Below, in pieces: positions 1 through 11,193 of a stretch of 64,000 nt of DNA. The stretch covers positions 32,374,685 to 32,438,684 of the forward strand of contig CM020619.1 of the NCBI GenBank assembly GCA_009829735.1, in the 5' to 3' direction. The translations under genes and the position numbers were made by a program. This DNA comes from Pyropia yezoensis. Taxonomy: Eukaryota > Rhodophyta > Bangiophyceae > Bangiales > Bangiaceae. The notes under the pieces were generated by a model, which made no database searches, was not told the DNA's origin, and worked only from the letters and a program-made list of their open reading frames with translations. The first letter of the stretch is position 1. Each line of letters opens with the position of its first letter.

Positions 1-815
1 ACGCCGCCACCCCCGCACGTGGCCGCGCGGCGCGGCCGCCCGGCGGCCTTCTGCCCATCCTTCTTGTACATAGGTACCCCCTGTCGCGACGCAGCTGACC
101 AATTTTTTCTTCTTATCAAGGTGGGGAGTGGGCGGAGATGGCGGCAACGGTGGGGTGGCGGCGACCATCGCCGACCGACCGCTTTGGTTCTTATCCATTT
201 TTTTTTTTGTGATGCTGTTGCTAGCCTGCTGCTCTGCCTGTTGCTTCTGCTGCTGCTTCTGTTGCTGCTGCTGTTGGGCCGCCGCCGGCCGGGGCGGTAT
301 GTACGTGACCAGCGCACCGCCCCGCCCGCCCCGTTGGACGCCCCATTGCACCCCCGCCCGGCGTCTGTGGAGGACCCACCTCGCCATCCCTCCCCTCCAG
401 CCGCGCCGCACCCCCCAAACGCCGCCGAGCCTGCCCGCTCATCCCTGCCACAGGGTGGCACACACGTGGCCCCCCCCTGGCGCCCTCTTCTGGCAGCGCT
501 GCAGGCGGCGCGGGTGGGTGGAGGGGGAAGAGGGGGGGGCGTGCCCCCAAACGGTCCGCCCGCCGCACCCGCGGCCCCACCGCCGGCGGGGTCAGCGTCA
601 GCGGCGGCAGCGGCAGGCACAGTGGGGTGGCTTCATATGCCAACGCCCCCGTCCCACGCACCCCCGACCCGTCTCTCCCCCCACCCCCTTCCGCCCCATA
701 CGCCATCGCCCTCCGGCCGCCGCTGCCGCCGCTGCGGGCCACCGTCACCGCTGCGGCCGGCTGCTGGCGACGGCGCGGGCCGTCGCGGCGTGTCTGCCAC
801 CGGCGGCGATCCCCC
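1..815. other. GC-rich low-complexity upstream region
   Basis: No gene is supported here. Long open frames exist on both strands but translate into Pro/Arg/Ala-rich low-complexity sequence, as expected from GC content above 70%. A CTG-rich stretch at about 207-280 reads as poly-Leu or Cys-rich depending on frame. The ribonuclease HII frame stays open upstream of its first ATG, so an unrecognised 5' exon or a targeting leader could lie here, but no splice sites were identified. Confidence 0.5.
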
Positions 816-2273
816 ATGGGCGGGCGTCGCCCCCCCCCCCTGCCGCGGGGGTGCGTCGGCTGGGCCGTCGCCCCCCCGCCCGTTGGGTGGGCGGCCGGGG
901 GGCGGTGGCGGACCCGCTCGGCCGCCGCCGCCGCCGCCGCCGCCACCCGCCGGGTGGCCCGGCGGCCAGTGGTGGCGGCCGCTCCCCCCCCCGCGCCCGC
1001 CCGGCTGCTGATGGTCCCCTGCAAGCGGCTAGCCGCCGCGGCGGCCGGCCAGACGGTGGCGGTCGAGGCGTGGCTCCACGCCGCCGGCTACCCGCGGGTG
1101 GCGGGCGTGGACGAGGCGGGCGTCGGCGCCATTGCGGGCCCGCTGGTGGTGGCGGCGGTGGTGCTGCACCCGCCGTTTGCGGGGGGGGAGGGGCAGGCGC
1201 CCGGGCCGCCCGCCCGCAAGCGGCCGGGCCACCGGCTTGACCTGTCGGGCGTGGGGGACTGCAAGGCGCTCAGCGCCGCCGCCCGGGCAGCGGTGGTGGC
1301 GCGCCTCCCACCGCCGACAGAGGTGGTGGTCTGGCGGGCCGTCCCGCTGTTGTCGCGCTTTGCCCGCTGGGCGCTCCTCGCCGACGCGGGCGGCGGGGTG
1401 GTGCCGCCCAAGGGCCCGCCAGCGCTGCCACGCGGCGGCGGCGGCGACGACGGCGGCGGCGTGCAGGTTGTGCGCCTCGGCGGGGGGGCCGCGGAGGGGG
1501 TGGAGTACGCGGTGGCGGTGGCGCCCGCCGCCCTGGTGGACCACCTCGGCCCGACCGCCGCGGCGGCCACGGCCATGGCCGCGGCCGTTGGGGCGCTGCC
1601 TGGCGGCCTCCCGGAGGCGCTGCTGATCGACGGGGACCCCCCGGGGGGGGCGAAAGTGTCCAAGACGGTGGCAGGGGTGCCCCCGGGCGTCGGGGCGGTC
1701 GTCTACTTGCGCAGCGGCGACCGCCTGGCCGCCGCCGTGTCCGTTGCGTCCATTCTTGCGCGCGAAACGCGGGACGAGGTCATGGCAGAGGCCGCCGCAG
1801 CGTGGCCCGGCTACGGCTTTGGCGACCACGGGGGGCACCCGGGGGAGGCGCACCTCGCGGCGCTCGCCGCCCGGGGGCCGTGCCCCATCCACCGGCGGTC
1901 GTGCAAGCCGGTCAAGCGGGCGGTGGCGACGCACGGCGGGCCGGGCGGGAAGGTGGAAGGCACCCAATCTGGTGCCGGCAAGACAAAGGGGGGGGGGGGC
2001 GCCGGGGGCGGTGCCGGTACCGCCAAGGGCAACGGGAGCGGCGGCGTCAAGGGAGGTGCCGGTACCGCCAAGAGCAACGGGAGCGGCGGGGTCAAGGGAG
2101 GTGCGGGTGCTGGCAAGGGGAGTGGGGGCGGTGCCAAGGACGTTGCTGGTATGGGCAAGGGGAAGGGGGCCCCCGGCGCTAAGGGCGGTCCTGGTGCCGG
2201 AAAGGGGAAGGGGGGGAGCGCTGCGGGTGCTTCTTGTGAACGAAACGGAAAGCTGGGCGGCGCTACCAAGTAG
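816..2273 (+). CDS. Ribonuclease HII with a Gly/Lys-rich C-terminal tail
   Basis: Type 2 ribonuclease H cleaves the RNA strand of RNA-DNA hybrids and starts removal of single ribonucleotides from DNA. Counting from the ATG at 816, the family motifs appear in order: GVDEAGVGAIAGP with the catalytic Asp-Glu at about D99/E100, the DCKALS version of the DSK-L motif near 148, LIDGD with D272, SGD with D302, SVASILARETRDEVM, and YGFGDHGG...HRRSCKPVK at the end of the domain. All four expected acidic residues are present. The last 100 or so residues are a Gly/Ala/Lys tail built of short repeats and are not part of the family. The ATG at 1011 lies just before the domain and is the main alternative start; the frame is open upstream of 816 but has no earlier ATG. 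The single-chain bacterial-type sequence in a eukaryote suggests an organelle role, which is inference. Confidence 0.88.
   Translation: MGGRRPPPLPRGCVGWAVAPPPVGWAAGGRWRTRSAAAAAAAATRRVARRPVVAAAPPPAPARLLMVPCKRLAAAAAGQTVAVEAWLHAAGYPRVAGVDEAGVGAIAGPLVVAAVVLHPPFAGGEGQAPGPPARKRPGHRLDLSGVGDCKALSAAARAAVVARLPPPTEVVVWRAVPLLSRFARWALLADAGGGVVPPKGPPALPRGGGGDDGGGVQVVRLGGGAAEGVEYAVAVAPAALVDHLGPTAAAATAMAAAVGALPGGLPEALLIDGDPPGGAKVSKTVAGVPPGVGAVVYLRSGDRLAAAVSVASILARETRDEVMAEAAAAWPGYGFGDHGGHPGEAHLAALAARGPCPIHRRSCKPVKRAVATHGGPGGKVEGTQSGAGKTKGGGGAGGGAGTAKGNGSGGVKGGAGTAKSNGSGGVKGGAGAGKGSGGGAKDVAGMGKGKGAPGAKGGPGAGKGKGGSAAGASCERNGKLGGATK
2008..2235 (+). repeat. Coding minisatellite in the ribonuclease HII tail
   Basis: A unit of about 45 bp reading GAGTAKGNGSGGVKG is present twice nearly identically around 2011-2100, followed by more diverged AGKGKG-like units to about 2235. 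It encodes the basic, flexible C-terminal tail of the ribonuclease HII gene. Confidence 0.7.
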
Positions 2274-3627
2274 GCGGAAGGCGGGGGGAGGGGGCGACGG
2301 CTGTGAGCGGTGGCGCCTCGCCGTCGAGTCGCGGGCGTGCCAGTTGACCTGTCCTTTCCAAGAACCCACGACCGGTGGGGCGGGCGTGGACTCTGCATGT
2401 ATGCAGGGGGGGCTCATCAGCCCCCAGCGGACGCGGGCATGGGTTTGCGGCTCAAGCTATAGAGCGCCAGCCGCGTTCATTCGTCAAGAAGCACTGGCAA
2501 TAGGGATACCAAGACAAAGAGAGACAGGCAGACACACCCGCGTTGCTGCCAATGCGCCTACGAGAGGCTGCACGCACAGAAGGCGGCGGACCGCGAGGGC
2601 AACCGAAACTCCTCATGGCCGTCATTCGCTGGTGGTTTCGGCGTTGCGGCTCACCTCATGTCGATAATATCGACATATTTTGTATAAGGCGGATGCAGAG
2701 CTCATTTTTAAAAACCAGTGCAATCAAATCCGACGAGCATTCACCATTGTCAACTATTTTGACATTTTTCTTTCTTTTAGAGAACAGCTAGAATGCGCCG
2801 ACTCTATACTTCGTAAAAATCATGACGACAAGATCGGACGTGTGTTGTGCGCGCATGGCAAGGCGACCAATCATTGATTGAGTGGCCGAGACGGACACGA
2901 GGGCTCTTTTCAGGTCTCGACCTGCAAGCAGAGCAACCATCGTCCTGATGGCCACCCTTGTCGCGCGCCGTGACGCCCTATCGCCTTTCCCACACCTAGT
3001 TAAGACCCCTTCTGAGGCGACATAGGGCTTTCGAACTCGCATCGAGTCCCCCATTGGACGCCTGCGAAAGCCGGTCCTGCTCGGAGCGTTGTGGTTGGCT
3101 GCCAGACGATCTGTCAGAACATCTCACATGCATGGGCACGGGCCTCCACAATTCTGATACGTGGCACGCTGGACCCCTTCCATCGGGCATCCCGGGGTGA
3201 TCCGCGCAATGAAACTTGACCCGAGGATGGAGCGCGGGCTGAGTTCTTGTCCGACACCTGAAAGATGCTTGGTCACAGTCAGGCCCGGACAGTCACGCTC
3301 GGGCGTCCACCCCCCCACGTCTGCACGCCCGCGTGGGCGGCAAGGGGTTTGGTCGCACAGCGCGAGGCCCTTATCTGAGCAAGAGCGCCAGACGTGCGCT
3401 GGACACTTTCCGGCGCGCGGCCCACTTGGGCAAGGACACGGCTGCCCGTCTCCGGCGGCGGGTGATGCCAGGGCTCAATGGTTGCCTTCCCTCGGGCAGG
3501 CCACAGTGGCGTGCACACCCAGCGGTCGGCCGTCAAAACGGAGTCGGCCAACGACAAGTCATGCAGGCTCGCGGCGAGGACTGTCTGCGCGCCCTCTAAC
3601 GATACACGCCCAGGCGTACAGTCCTCT
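2274..3627. other. Intergenic region without a recognised gene
   Basis: No gene is supported. GC content drops around 2650-2830, with AT-rich runs. A 19-nt perfect palindrome, ATGTCGATAATATCGACAT, lies at 2658-2676. The remaining short frames do not resemble proteins I know. Confidence 0.5.
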
Positions 3628-6091
3628 TTATCCAGAATAATCCTCAAGCAAACCCATCAAACTCGCAGTGTCTCCCTCCAGCAGCTCCCCATAAATGTCC
3701 GCGGCCGTAAACGGCGCGCCGTCGTCACCCGTGACGGCGACGCGAGGGACAGACGCGGGGACCCTCCCTCGATATGTCTCAATTTTTGTGACCGCCTCGC
3801 CCAGCATGTCTCGCGCCCACTTCTCTGCGTCGTCCTGCCTTTTTTGAGCACAGGAGTCGGCCATAAGGCGCGGTACACCAGCCAGTACCATCCCAGACGT
3901 CGTTCGCTTGTCGTCTGTCCGCTTGGCAGCGCGAGCTCCGGCCCCTGCCTTCGCTGGCGCCCATCTCTTACCCCGGTTGTGGGCCTCATCGCCTGGTGCC
4001 CGGGACATGGCCGACCGCGTGACGTACGACCGACAGCTCTCCAAAAACGTGCCAGCCGGGTGATGGACAGCGGTGTGGTTAAAGTGACCGTGCCACGCCT
4101 CGATCCCTTGTTCACTGTAACGCCCCAGACTACCAAAGCGGTTAAAAAAAGTCTGGAGCATGGCAGCAAAGCGCATGCAACTTGGGGGTAACCGTCGACC
4201 ACGGAAACGCATCTAGCAGGCCGTCCACAAAGGTGGTTGTGTGCCGCCGAAACTCAACGACCTCTGCTGGGGAGCTGGCCTGCACACGGGTCAGCACAGA
4301 AATAATCTCGCGCCAGGTAGTGCACGCGCCTGAAAACGCCGCCGCTGCCGCCTCTGGTACGTATCCAGCAATAAGAGTGCAAACCATCTCCATCCTACGG
4401 GCGATACGCTGGCACTGCCGTCCTTCAAAAGCGCCCCCAAAATATGGGGCGGGGCTGACACCCATAGACTGCCCGAGTAGACTGGCCAGCGCGGCCACGT
4501 AGGCCTGCCCTTGCTCCAATCCGTTATAGAAGTAAACGGCTTCAGTGGTCAATCGAAGCAGCCAGACTGTAACGCCCAAGGTGAGGTGCAACGGCATGGG
4601 GGAGATATGGTCGGGGGGGATGACCATGAGAGGGCGGCGCTCAGCAGAGAGGTGCTCCTCGAGTGTAAGACGCTTAGGGAGTGTATCATTGTTCCCCGTC
4701 GCATACGTTGCAGCCATCTTGGCAAAGTGGTCGGCTGTCCGCAGCGTGCCACGTGCTCTGCTGCCAGCTTGCATGTCTCCGTACTTGTCAACGAGCTCTC
4801 CATTGGTCGCCGTGCGACGACGCATGGCTGTGCACCACAGGCAGGGCATGCGGCTGCTTGCGCCGAGGTGGCCACACCAGGCCGTCAGGAAGCTGTAGTC
4901 ACCTGTCAAAATCAGCCGCACCGCTCGCCGGACGCCGTTCACGAGCAAGCCCGCCAATCGCAGGCCATCAATGTCTGGCATGTACACCTCCGCCATTTTG
5001 GACAGCACGCCGTGGTCGTCACTCCCACAGGGAAAAATACCGTAAAGTATGGTGTTCCCGCGGCTGCAAGGGCGCTCTTGATTGGCACAGGACACAACAG
5101 CTTTACAAGAGCTTTGTAACCCGCCCTTGTCCAATCCAAAGCATACCTGGACATCCGCCACGGTCGCCTCATGTACCTCCGCGGTAGACTCCTGTTCCAC
5201 GAATGGAGACACAGGCGCCACTTCGCGGCCGTCTTTGTCCCTTGTACACCTTTCCAAAAATTGATTGGTGTCTCGCAAGTCGTCCACGAGGGACTGGAGG
5301 GCGACAGGCAGGCTCAGCAGGTACGCACCTTGCCCGTTACACCCAACCGCCTTCCGCGGCTCTGCCCCAGCCAGCCGGCGGTCCTCCCGCAAGCGCTCCC
5401 GGCTGGCCAATCCGCTGGCGGGCCCGCCAAGTAGCAACCGAATCCGCTGCCACAGTGTGCCACTGACACAATTGTCAAGGACAAACTGGGTCTGCAAGCG
5501 CTCCGGCAGCGCGCCGCGGGCGACAGCAGCCGGAATGACAGCCACCCCCCCGCTCTGGTTGGCCCGCCGGACAATGTCAGCCAGCGCTGACGACAGCAGA
5601 CTTGGATCGTGATGGATGACCCTGGCGAACGCCTTGGTCGCCTCAGCAGCCCGCCGCTGGTTCTGGCGGACCCCAACCGTTGCCTTGCGCGGCACCGTTG
5701 TTCGTACGTACAGCCGGCGGCTACCTTTGTACGATGCAGTGAAACTGTCTGGGGTCGTCTTAGTTAAATGTAGTCCGAGAAGTGCCTCCACTTGCTCCAC
5801 GCAGGAGTCCTCCATGCTCGCATACGATTTGAGGATGAATCCAATAGCTTGACTTGGATTGGGCGCCACGTTCAACCCAATCACCGAGGAAGTCTCACAG
5901 CGGACCGGCGCCACCGCAAAGCCAGACAGACGGACGACGTCTCGGTGGAGTCCCGCCTCAGTCGAGGATACAGGAGCCGTGACGGGCTCGGTGACCTGTG
6001 GCCGGACACTGGGTGCAAGCTCACGAACTGGCGTTGATTGGATGGCGCGCCGGTCCACTCTATCAGCAGCCCCTCGTCTGCGGTTCTGCAT
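3628..6091 (-). pseudogene. Transposase-like gene broken by one frameshift
   Basis: A 649-codon frame runs from the ATG at 6091 to a stop at 4142, and the protein continues in another frame from about 4143 to 3628. The central part reads CFGLDKGGLQ...GNTILYGIF...GDYSFL...GASSRMPCLWC, and the end of the first frame reads TPKLHALCCHAPDFF. The next frame supplies GSLGRYSEQGIEAWHGHFN. This LDKG...GDYxFL...CLWC...KLH...EQG-E--H--FN layout matches, from memory, uncharacterised transposase-like proteins that are abundant in invertebrate genomes; I cannot name the superfamily with certainty. The break lies in a run of seven A (4144-4150 on the + strand), where one base fewer would join the two frames. 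No terminal inverted repeats were found by eye. It could be a mobile element relic, a domesticated gene with a sequencing error, or a recently dead copy. Confidence 0.6.
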
Positions 6092-6990
6092 GTAGCACGT
6101 GGCGCACAGCCCACGGGGCGTCCCTGGGCGTCGGTGCGCTCGAGAACGCTCCGTTTACGCACGGGGGCGAGGCCAGCGAGGGTGATAGCGGCTGAGCCCC
6201 AGATGATCCCCGACCGCACAGCATCCCTCCACCGCCTGGCCTTGACGTTGTCCTGTACGTATGGGGAGGCGCACTGTATGCAAACATACGCAAGGGGCTC
6301 CTTATCAAAGGCTTTTTGCACGAGGGTCGATGCGGCATCACTGAAGCCAGTCACCCACAGCCAAGTCAAGGCGAAGTAAAGACAGTGCCGCAGCGAAAAA
6401 ATGAGCATATAAAACCCAGGCACAAAATAGATGGGCGTGGTCAGCTCGTCGAACTGCGCCAGATGGTGCCGTCCACGTAAAAAAAAAAGGCATATACGCA
6501 CATGTTACCACGAGCGCCGTGTACGTACCAAAGAGCCGCCGATCCCTGACCGCTTCGGATCGACTGTTGCGGCATCCCCGCTGGCTACCGGGTACACCGG
6601 TGCAATCAGGTTCAGGCACTGTAGGCTGGGGAAGGTAGCTGGAGGTGTAGATGGCGAGTACAGGCACACTGAGGGCGAGGAGGGGGATCGGCGAAGTGCA
6701 ACAGCAGCAGAGGTCTGTGACGCCGGGAGAGCGACTGAAGGTCATTTCTCTGGTCAAAATCCACAACGTGGCACTGTAATGCAAAAGCGCCATGTCGCCC
6801 CTTAACTAGGTGTGTTCCCCGGCTGCTCCCCCCCTGTCCCGATGCACGCTGACGCACCGAGGTTCCCTCACGCCCTCAGAGCTCCTCTCGCGCGACGGTG
6901 TGCCCGACCACCCCACCGGCCACCTCCTCCCTCCCCCTCCCCCCCCCCCGACCCCCCGCGCCCCTGGTCCCACCGTACATTTACCCTCCG
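6092..6990. other. Spacer between the transposase-like gene and the MYND gene
   Basis: Minus-strand frames at 6501-5881 and 6793-6338 have hydrophobic stretches but no family resemblance. The first could be an upstream exon of the transposase-like gene, but I see no convincing splice junction. From about 6900 the sequence is C-rich, leading into the MYND gene. Confidence 0.4.
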
Positions 6991-9026
6991 ATGGAGGTCT
7001 TGTGGGCCCGGACGTCCCCGTCGGTGCGGCACCTCTGCGCCGCGATTGATGCTCCCTGGGCGGGTGCGATGGAAGCGCACATGGCCTTCTTTGATGCGCA
7101 CCCCCCCCGGTGGCACGAGCTGCTGACCGAGCCGGGGGTGGCCGCCGCCGTCGCCGCCGCCTTTACCGACGCCTTCCGCCCCTTCCTGTCGCCCCGGCCA
7201 CCCGCCGACACGCCGCCCGGCGGTGCGTTCCTCCACTGGTCGCGGCACGCGGGCAACGTGCTGGAGGCGGTCATCTACCAGGGCGCGGGCGCCTGCGCCT
7301 GCGCGGACGGGGTGCTCGTGGACGGCCTCGTGGCCGGCCTCGCGGACGTCTGCCCCCCTGCGCAGGTGGACGCGGTCCTCGCCTCTGCGCGGAGCGCCCC
7401 CTATCGTGCCATCCTCGAGTGCATGGTGGGCTGGGCGCTGACCGCGGCGGCGGCGCCCGGCAAGTCTGCCGCCCTCATGTCCCTCCCGCGCGGGGGCGGC
7501 GGCGGCTGCGGGCCCGCTGGGTCGGCCACGTCGGCGGCCCCGTACGCCGACGTGCGTGCGCGGGTGGCCCGGTGGGCGGCGCAGCCGTCGCTGCTGCAGT
7601 GGTCCGTCGCCTGTGCGCGGGCGCAGGTCCGGCAGGCGGTGGACACCGCCGCCGACGCGCTCAGCGACGGCACTGTCGTCGGTCGCCTGCAGGCGTTCAC
7701 CCCGTCGTTGCTGGCGTGGGCCACGCTCGCCCCGCGGCAGCTTCTGGACGCAGCGCCGGGCGTGGTGGCCCGCCTGGTGGACCTGACGGTGGAGCTGGCG
7801 TCCTCCCAGCCGCTCACCCACAACCTGCCACTCGTGCTGTCGCTCATGACGGCGGTGGAAAAGCTGTCCAACGTGGACCCGGGCCGCCTTAGGTCCGTGC
7901 CGTGCCTCCCGCGGGCGGTTGTCGCGGCCTCGTCCTACCTCACCGCCCAGCCTCGACCCTACGGCGCGCCGCACGAAACGGTAGCCTCTTCCGTGCTGGC
8001 GCTGCTGGGGTTGTACGCCCCCGCTGGCGTGCACCGGATGGCCGGCTGCCCCGAGCTTCTGGAGAAGATGATCGCCTGGGCGGCGCCCCCGCCGATGACG
8101 GGAGTGGCCGCCCGCACTCCTGGTTCGCTCTCGGCGCATGCCGCCGACGGCACGCTGGCGCCCGACGGCACGTGCCCAACCTGTCAGCCATCCTGCTGCT
8201 GTTTGTGGCCTTCGCCTCGCTGGGCAGCGGCGCCGAGCGCATCCCGCTGGCCCTGCGCTCGGCGGGCGCGCGGCGGACGTGGGCGCGCTTTGCCGCCAAC
8301 CGGCGCTACGTGGTGTGGCCAGTGTCCCACGCGCTGGCGGCGCTGTCCGCGCCCGCGTTTCGGGCGTCGACGGCGCCGCGGCGGCTGCTCGAGCCGTACT
8401 GGAAGCCCCGTCCCATCCCCAAAGAGGCCATCATCTGGGACGTGAGCGCGCCCCAGTGCTGGTGTTGTGGCTCGCCGTTCCGGCAGCCGCGGGCGGCGGC
8501 GCCGGATAGGCCCCTCCGCAAGTGCGGCAAGTGCCTCGTCGCGGTGTACTGTGGGGCACCCTGTGCGGCGGCTGGCTGGCCGGCCCACCGGGCCTCGTGC
8601 GGCCCGTGGCGGACGTACGTGGCGTCGAGGCAGCAGCGCGGGGACGGTGCCATGATGACCCGGCCGGGGCGGCCGCTTGCGGAGACAGGCCGCGACACGT
8701 CGCCCTTTAGTGAGGTCCTCCGCTCGCCCGCCCACCACGACCTGTCGGCGGACTGGCGGACGTGGGCGTGGCCGGCGGCAGAGGCGGCGGTGGTACTGGG
8801 GGCGGGCCTCTGCCTGGCCGACGTGGTGGCCCTCGTTGAGCCCGGCATTGGCCAGGTCATCCTGCTGCCGGACGCCGAGTACCGGCACCGCCCGGACCGC
8901 ATCGACGGCGACGCGATGGATGCGGCAGCGGCGAGCCACGGCGGCCGCGCGCTGCGCGTCGTCTTTCGCCAGCACCCGCCGCTGCTGCACACGTACGGGC
9001 CGCGGGCGCTTGGGCTGGTACCGTAG
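6991..9026 (+). CDS. MYND-type zinc finger protein (two frames, probable short intron)
   Basis: The first frame starts at the ATG at 6991 and gives an Ala-rich, mostly helical-looking region of about 377 residues. A second frame carries the C-terminal part to the stop at 9026. In it, 8457-8600 encodes a MYND zinc finger: CWCC, CGKC, VYCGAPC, GWPAH and HRASC supply the expected Cys/His ligands and the typical YC. MYND fingers bind peptide motifs in partner proteins and are common in transcription regulators and lysine methyltransferases; no SET domain is visible. The two frames join if 8123-8187 (65 nt, GT...AG with a TGTCAG acceptor) is an intron, giving a protein of 656 residues. The donor GTTCGC is weak, so a one-base sequence error near 8110-8170 is the alternative. 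The exact function is unknown. Confidence 0.75.
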
Positions 9027-11193
9027 CGCGCGCTCCGCAGCGGCCTCGGGCAGCAAACCTCCCCCCAGACCCCCCCTCTCCCCGCTCACGCTCCCGCCCC
9101 CCTCAGCTACGGCGGCAGCCCAAAGGCAGCTGTTTCATGTTGAGAGGCTGAAAACCAATTCCACCGGTGTGGCTGGCCAGGGGAGCTGAAACCGAGACGC
9201 CCACACCGCCCGCCCTCCACCTGCCCCTCCCGCTCCATCCCCCCCCCCCCATCCCCTCCCGCCAACCGCGCCTGGCCATCCGCACGCCCTGGGAAAGGAA
9301 ATCCTCACCGGCTTAGCGACGCTCGCCGCCGGCACCACCGCTGCCGTCGGCTGGACGGTGGGCGTCGCGGCGGCTGGCGTCGGCCGCCTGCCCTCAGCCG
9401 CCCGCCTCGCCGCGTGGGCGTCCGTCGCGGCGCCCGCGCTCGCCGCCTTTGCCGCGTGGGCGCCCGTCGCGGCGCCCGCGCTTGCCACAGCCGTGGCGCG
9501 GTCCTTGTCCTCCGCCACCGACGCGACGCTGGGAGGTGCAGCGGCAGTCGCTGCCACTGCCACTGCCATCGCTACCGCTACCGCCACCGCCACCGCCACC
9601 GTCGCCTGCGCCTCCACCGCTGCCGCCGCCGCTGCCGCCGCCGCTGCCGCCTCGGTGTCCCCGCCGCCGGGTGCGGTGGCGCCAGCGGTACCAGCGCTGA
9701 GGCAGGGAGGGGGGCTAGGGCACACGTTTCTCTTCAAAGACACCACCCCACCGTACAGAGCCATGAGGCGGGACAGGTCGCCCGCCGTGTCCACACGAGG
9801 CAGAAAGTGGCGGCAGCGGTAGAGGAGCCATCCCGCAAGACCCGCGGGGCAGAGGAACCAGCCGTGGTCGCCTAAGGAGGGGGAGGCAGTAGCGCCTGGT
9901 AGTCGGCGGGCCGCTGCGGCCACCTGTCGCGGGGAGGGGCGGTGGGAGGGGGGGGTGTCGAGGGGAGGGAAGGGGGGGGGGACGCCCCCCACTACGGGCA
10001 AGGTGGCGGCGGTAGATACGGTGGGGGGTGGTTGCTGCAAGCGGCTCCGGCAGCTGCAGGGATCTCCGCGGTGGTTGTCGTGGTGGCGGCGGCGACAGCA
10101 GTTGTGGCGGCGGCGGCGGGGCGCGCGGGCCCGCGCGCACCGTGGCGGCTTGACCCCGTGCGCATAGGAGGTGTGGCGGCAGCCGCCGCACCGGCGGCGG
10201 AGGGGGGTGGCGGAGGTGGTACAGTACCGTGGCGGGGGCAGTGGCTGTGGCGGGCGCGGCGGGCGCGGCGGGTGCGGCGGGCGGCGGGTGCGGCAGCTGC
10301 GGCTCTGGGGGGAGGCGGGCTGGGCCGTCCCCTGCGCCTCTCCCCCCGCTGTCGCAGTCCAAGACACAAAGACGGCAATGACGCAGGGATGACCGCGTCT
10401 GGCCTGGTGTTGGCCGGAGCCCAACTGCTCCCGCCGGCATTGTGGCAGTGGCGGCGTAGTCGACAACTAAAGGGAGGGCGGAGGTGGAGCGGGAGAGAGC
10501 AGCGACCAAGCCTGTGACAGTCGTGGCTGCCAGCATGTCCGTTGTTGGCGCTGTTCTGGCTAGTTTCTGCCTCCTGTCCTGCTACCGCCGTCCGTCTCCC
10601 CCCCCAACCGGGTCCCTGAGAGTCACCACCAGTCCCGATGTGGGCCCCGTCGCCCACGGTCGCCATGGAGCGGATTCTGCGTTCGCCGGCGGACGGGTGT
10701 AGGAGGTGCCGGCGTGTCCACCATGACCACGACGGCCTTCCCATTGAAGGGTGGTGGTGAGCCGCCTGGAACGGTCGCCGCCGCGGCGGCGGCGGCGCTG
10801 CCTGGCCGGGTCCCCCTGGCGACGCTGCGGCGCGACCTCAAGGTCACTGGGGGGCATGGCTGCATCTGGTCGCCGCTTCAGGGCTCCCGTCAGCCACGGT
10901 GGGCCATGTCGACAGGGAGGGGTGGTGGGGCTCCTTTGGCGCTATCTGAATAGTTGGCGAGGCGCGTGACGGGGCACGTAGACCAGGGAACGCTTTACAC
11001 GTGCCAGCCGGACCCTCGCACTGCACCCACCCAGACGGTCAAGAACACCACCAAAAACATGAACAAACGATGTCTGTGTACAAAGGCGCCTATCGGTACC
11101 ATCGCAAGAACAATCGAACGCAGAGGCAGCAGGATCGGAGGGTCACGCGTGCTCCAATCCCATATTCCACGGACACGACCGAACCGGCCCCCC
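9027..11193. other. GC-rich low-complexity intergenic region
   Basis: Dense GCC/GCT/CACCGC simple repeats at about 9540-9660 and GGCGGC/GCGGCGG repeats at 10060-10310 keep all frames open and give Ala-, Pro- or Arg-rich translations. A small frame with a good start context (ATG at 10723, 76 codons) and a minus-strand stretch near 9870-9700 that reads like folded protein are the only hints of genes. Neither could be supported. Confidence 0.5.

Noticed and set aside
19-1240. Several long overlapping frames on both strands
   Set aside because: They translate into Pro/Arg/Ala-rich low-complexity sequence without a family match and begin at non-ATG codons; the high GC content explains the lack of stops.
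1029-2417. Minus-strand 462-codon frame opposite ribonuclease HII
   Set aside because: It is a mirror of the GC-rich coding strand; the + strand holds all family motifs.
6338-6793. Minus-strand frame with hydrophobic stretches
   Set aside because: No recognisable family, no good splice context and no conservation to judge it by; it may be chance.
6868-8139. Minus-strand 423-codon frame opposite the MYND gene
   Set aside because: Arg/Gly/His-rich shadow of the coding strand.
9135-10536. Ala/Pro-rich frames on both strands
   Set aside because: Produced by GCC and CACCGC repeats; only one short stretch near 9700-9870 looks protein-like, which is not enough.
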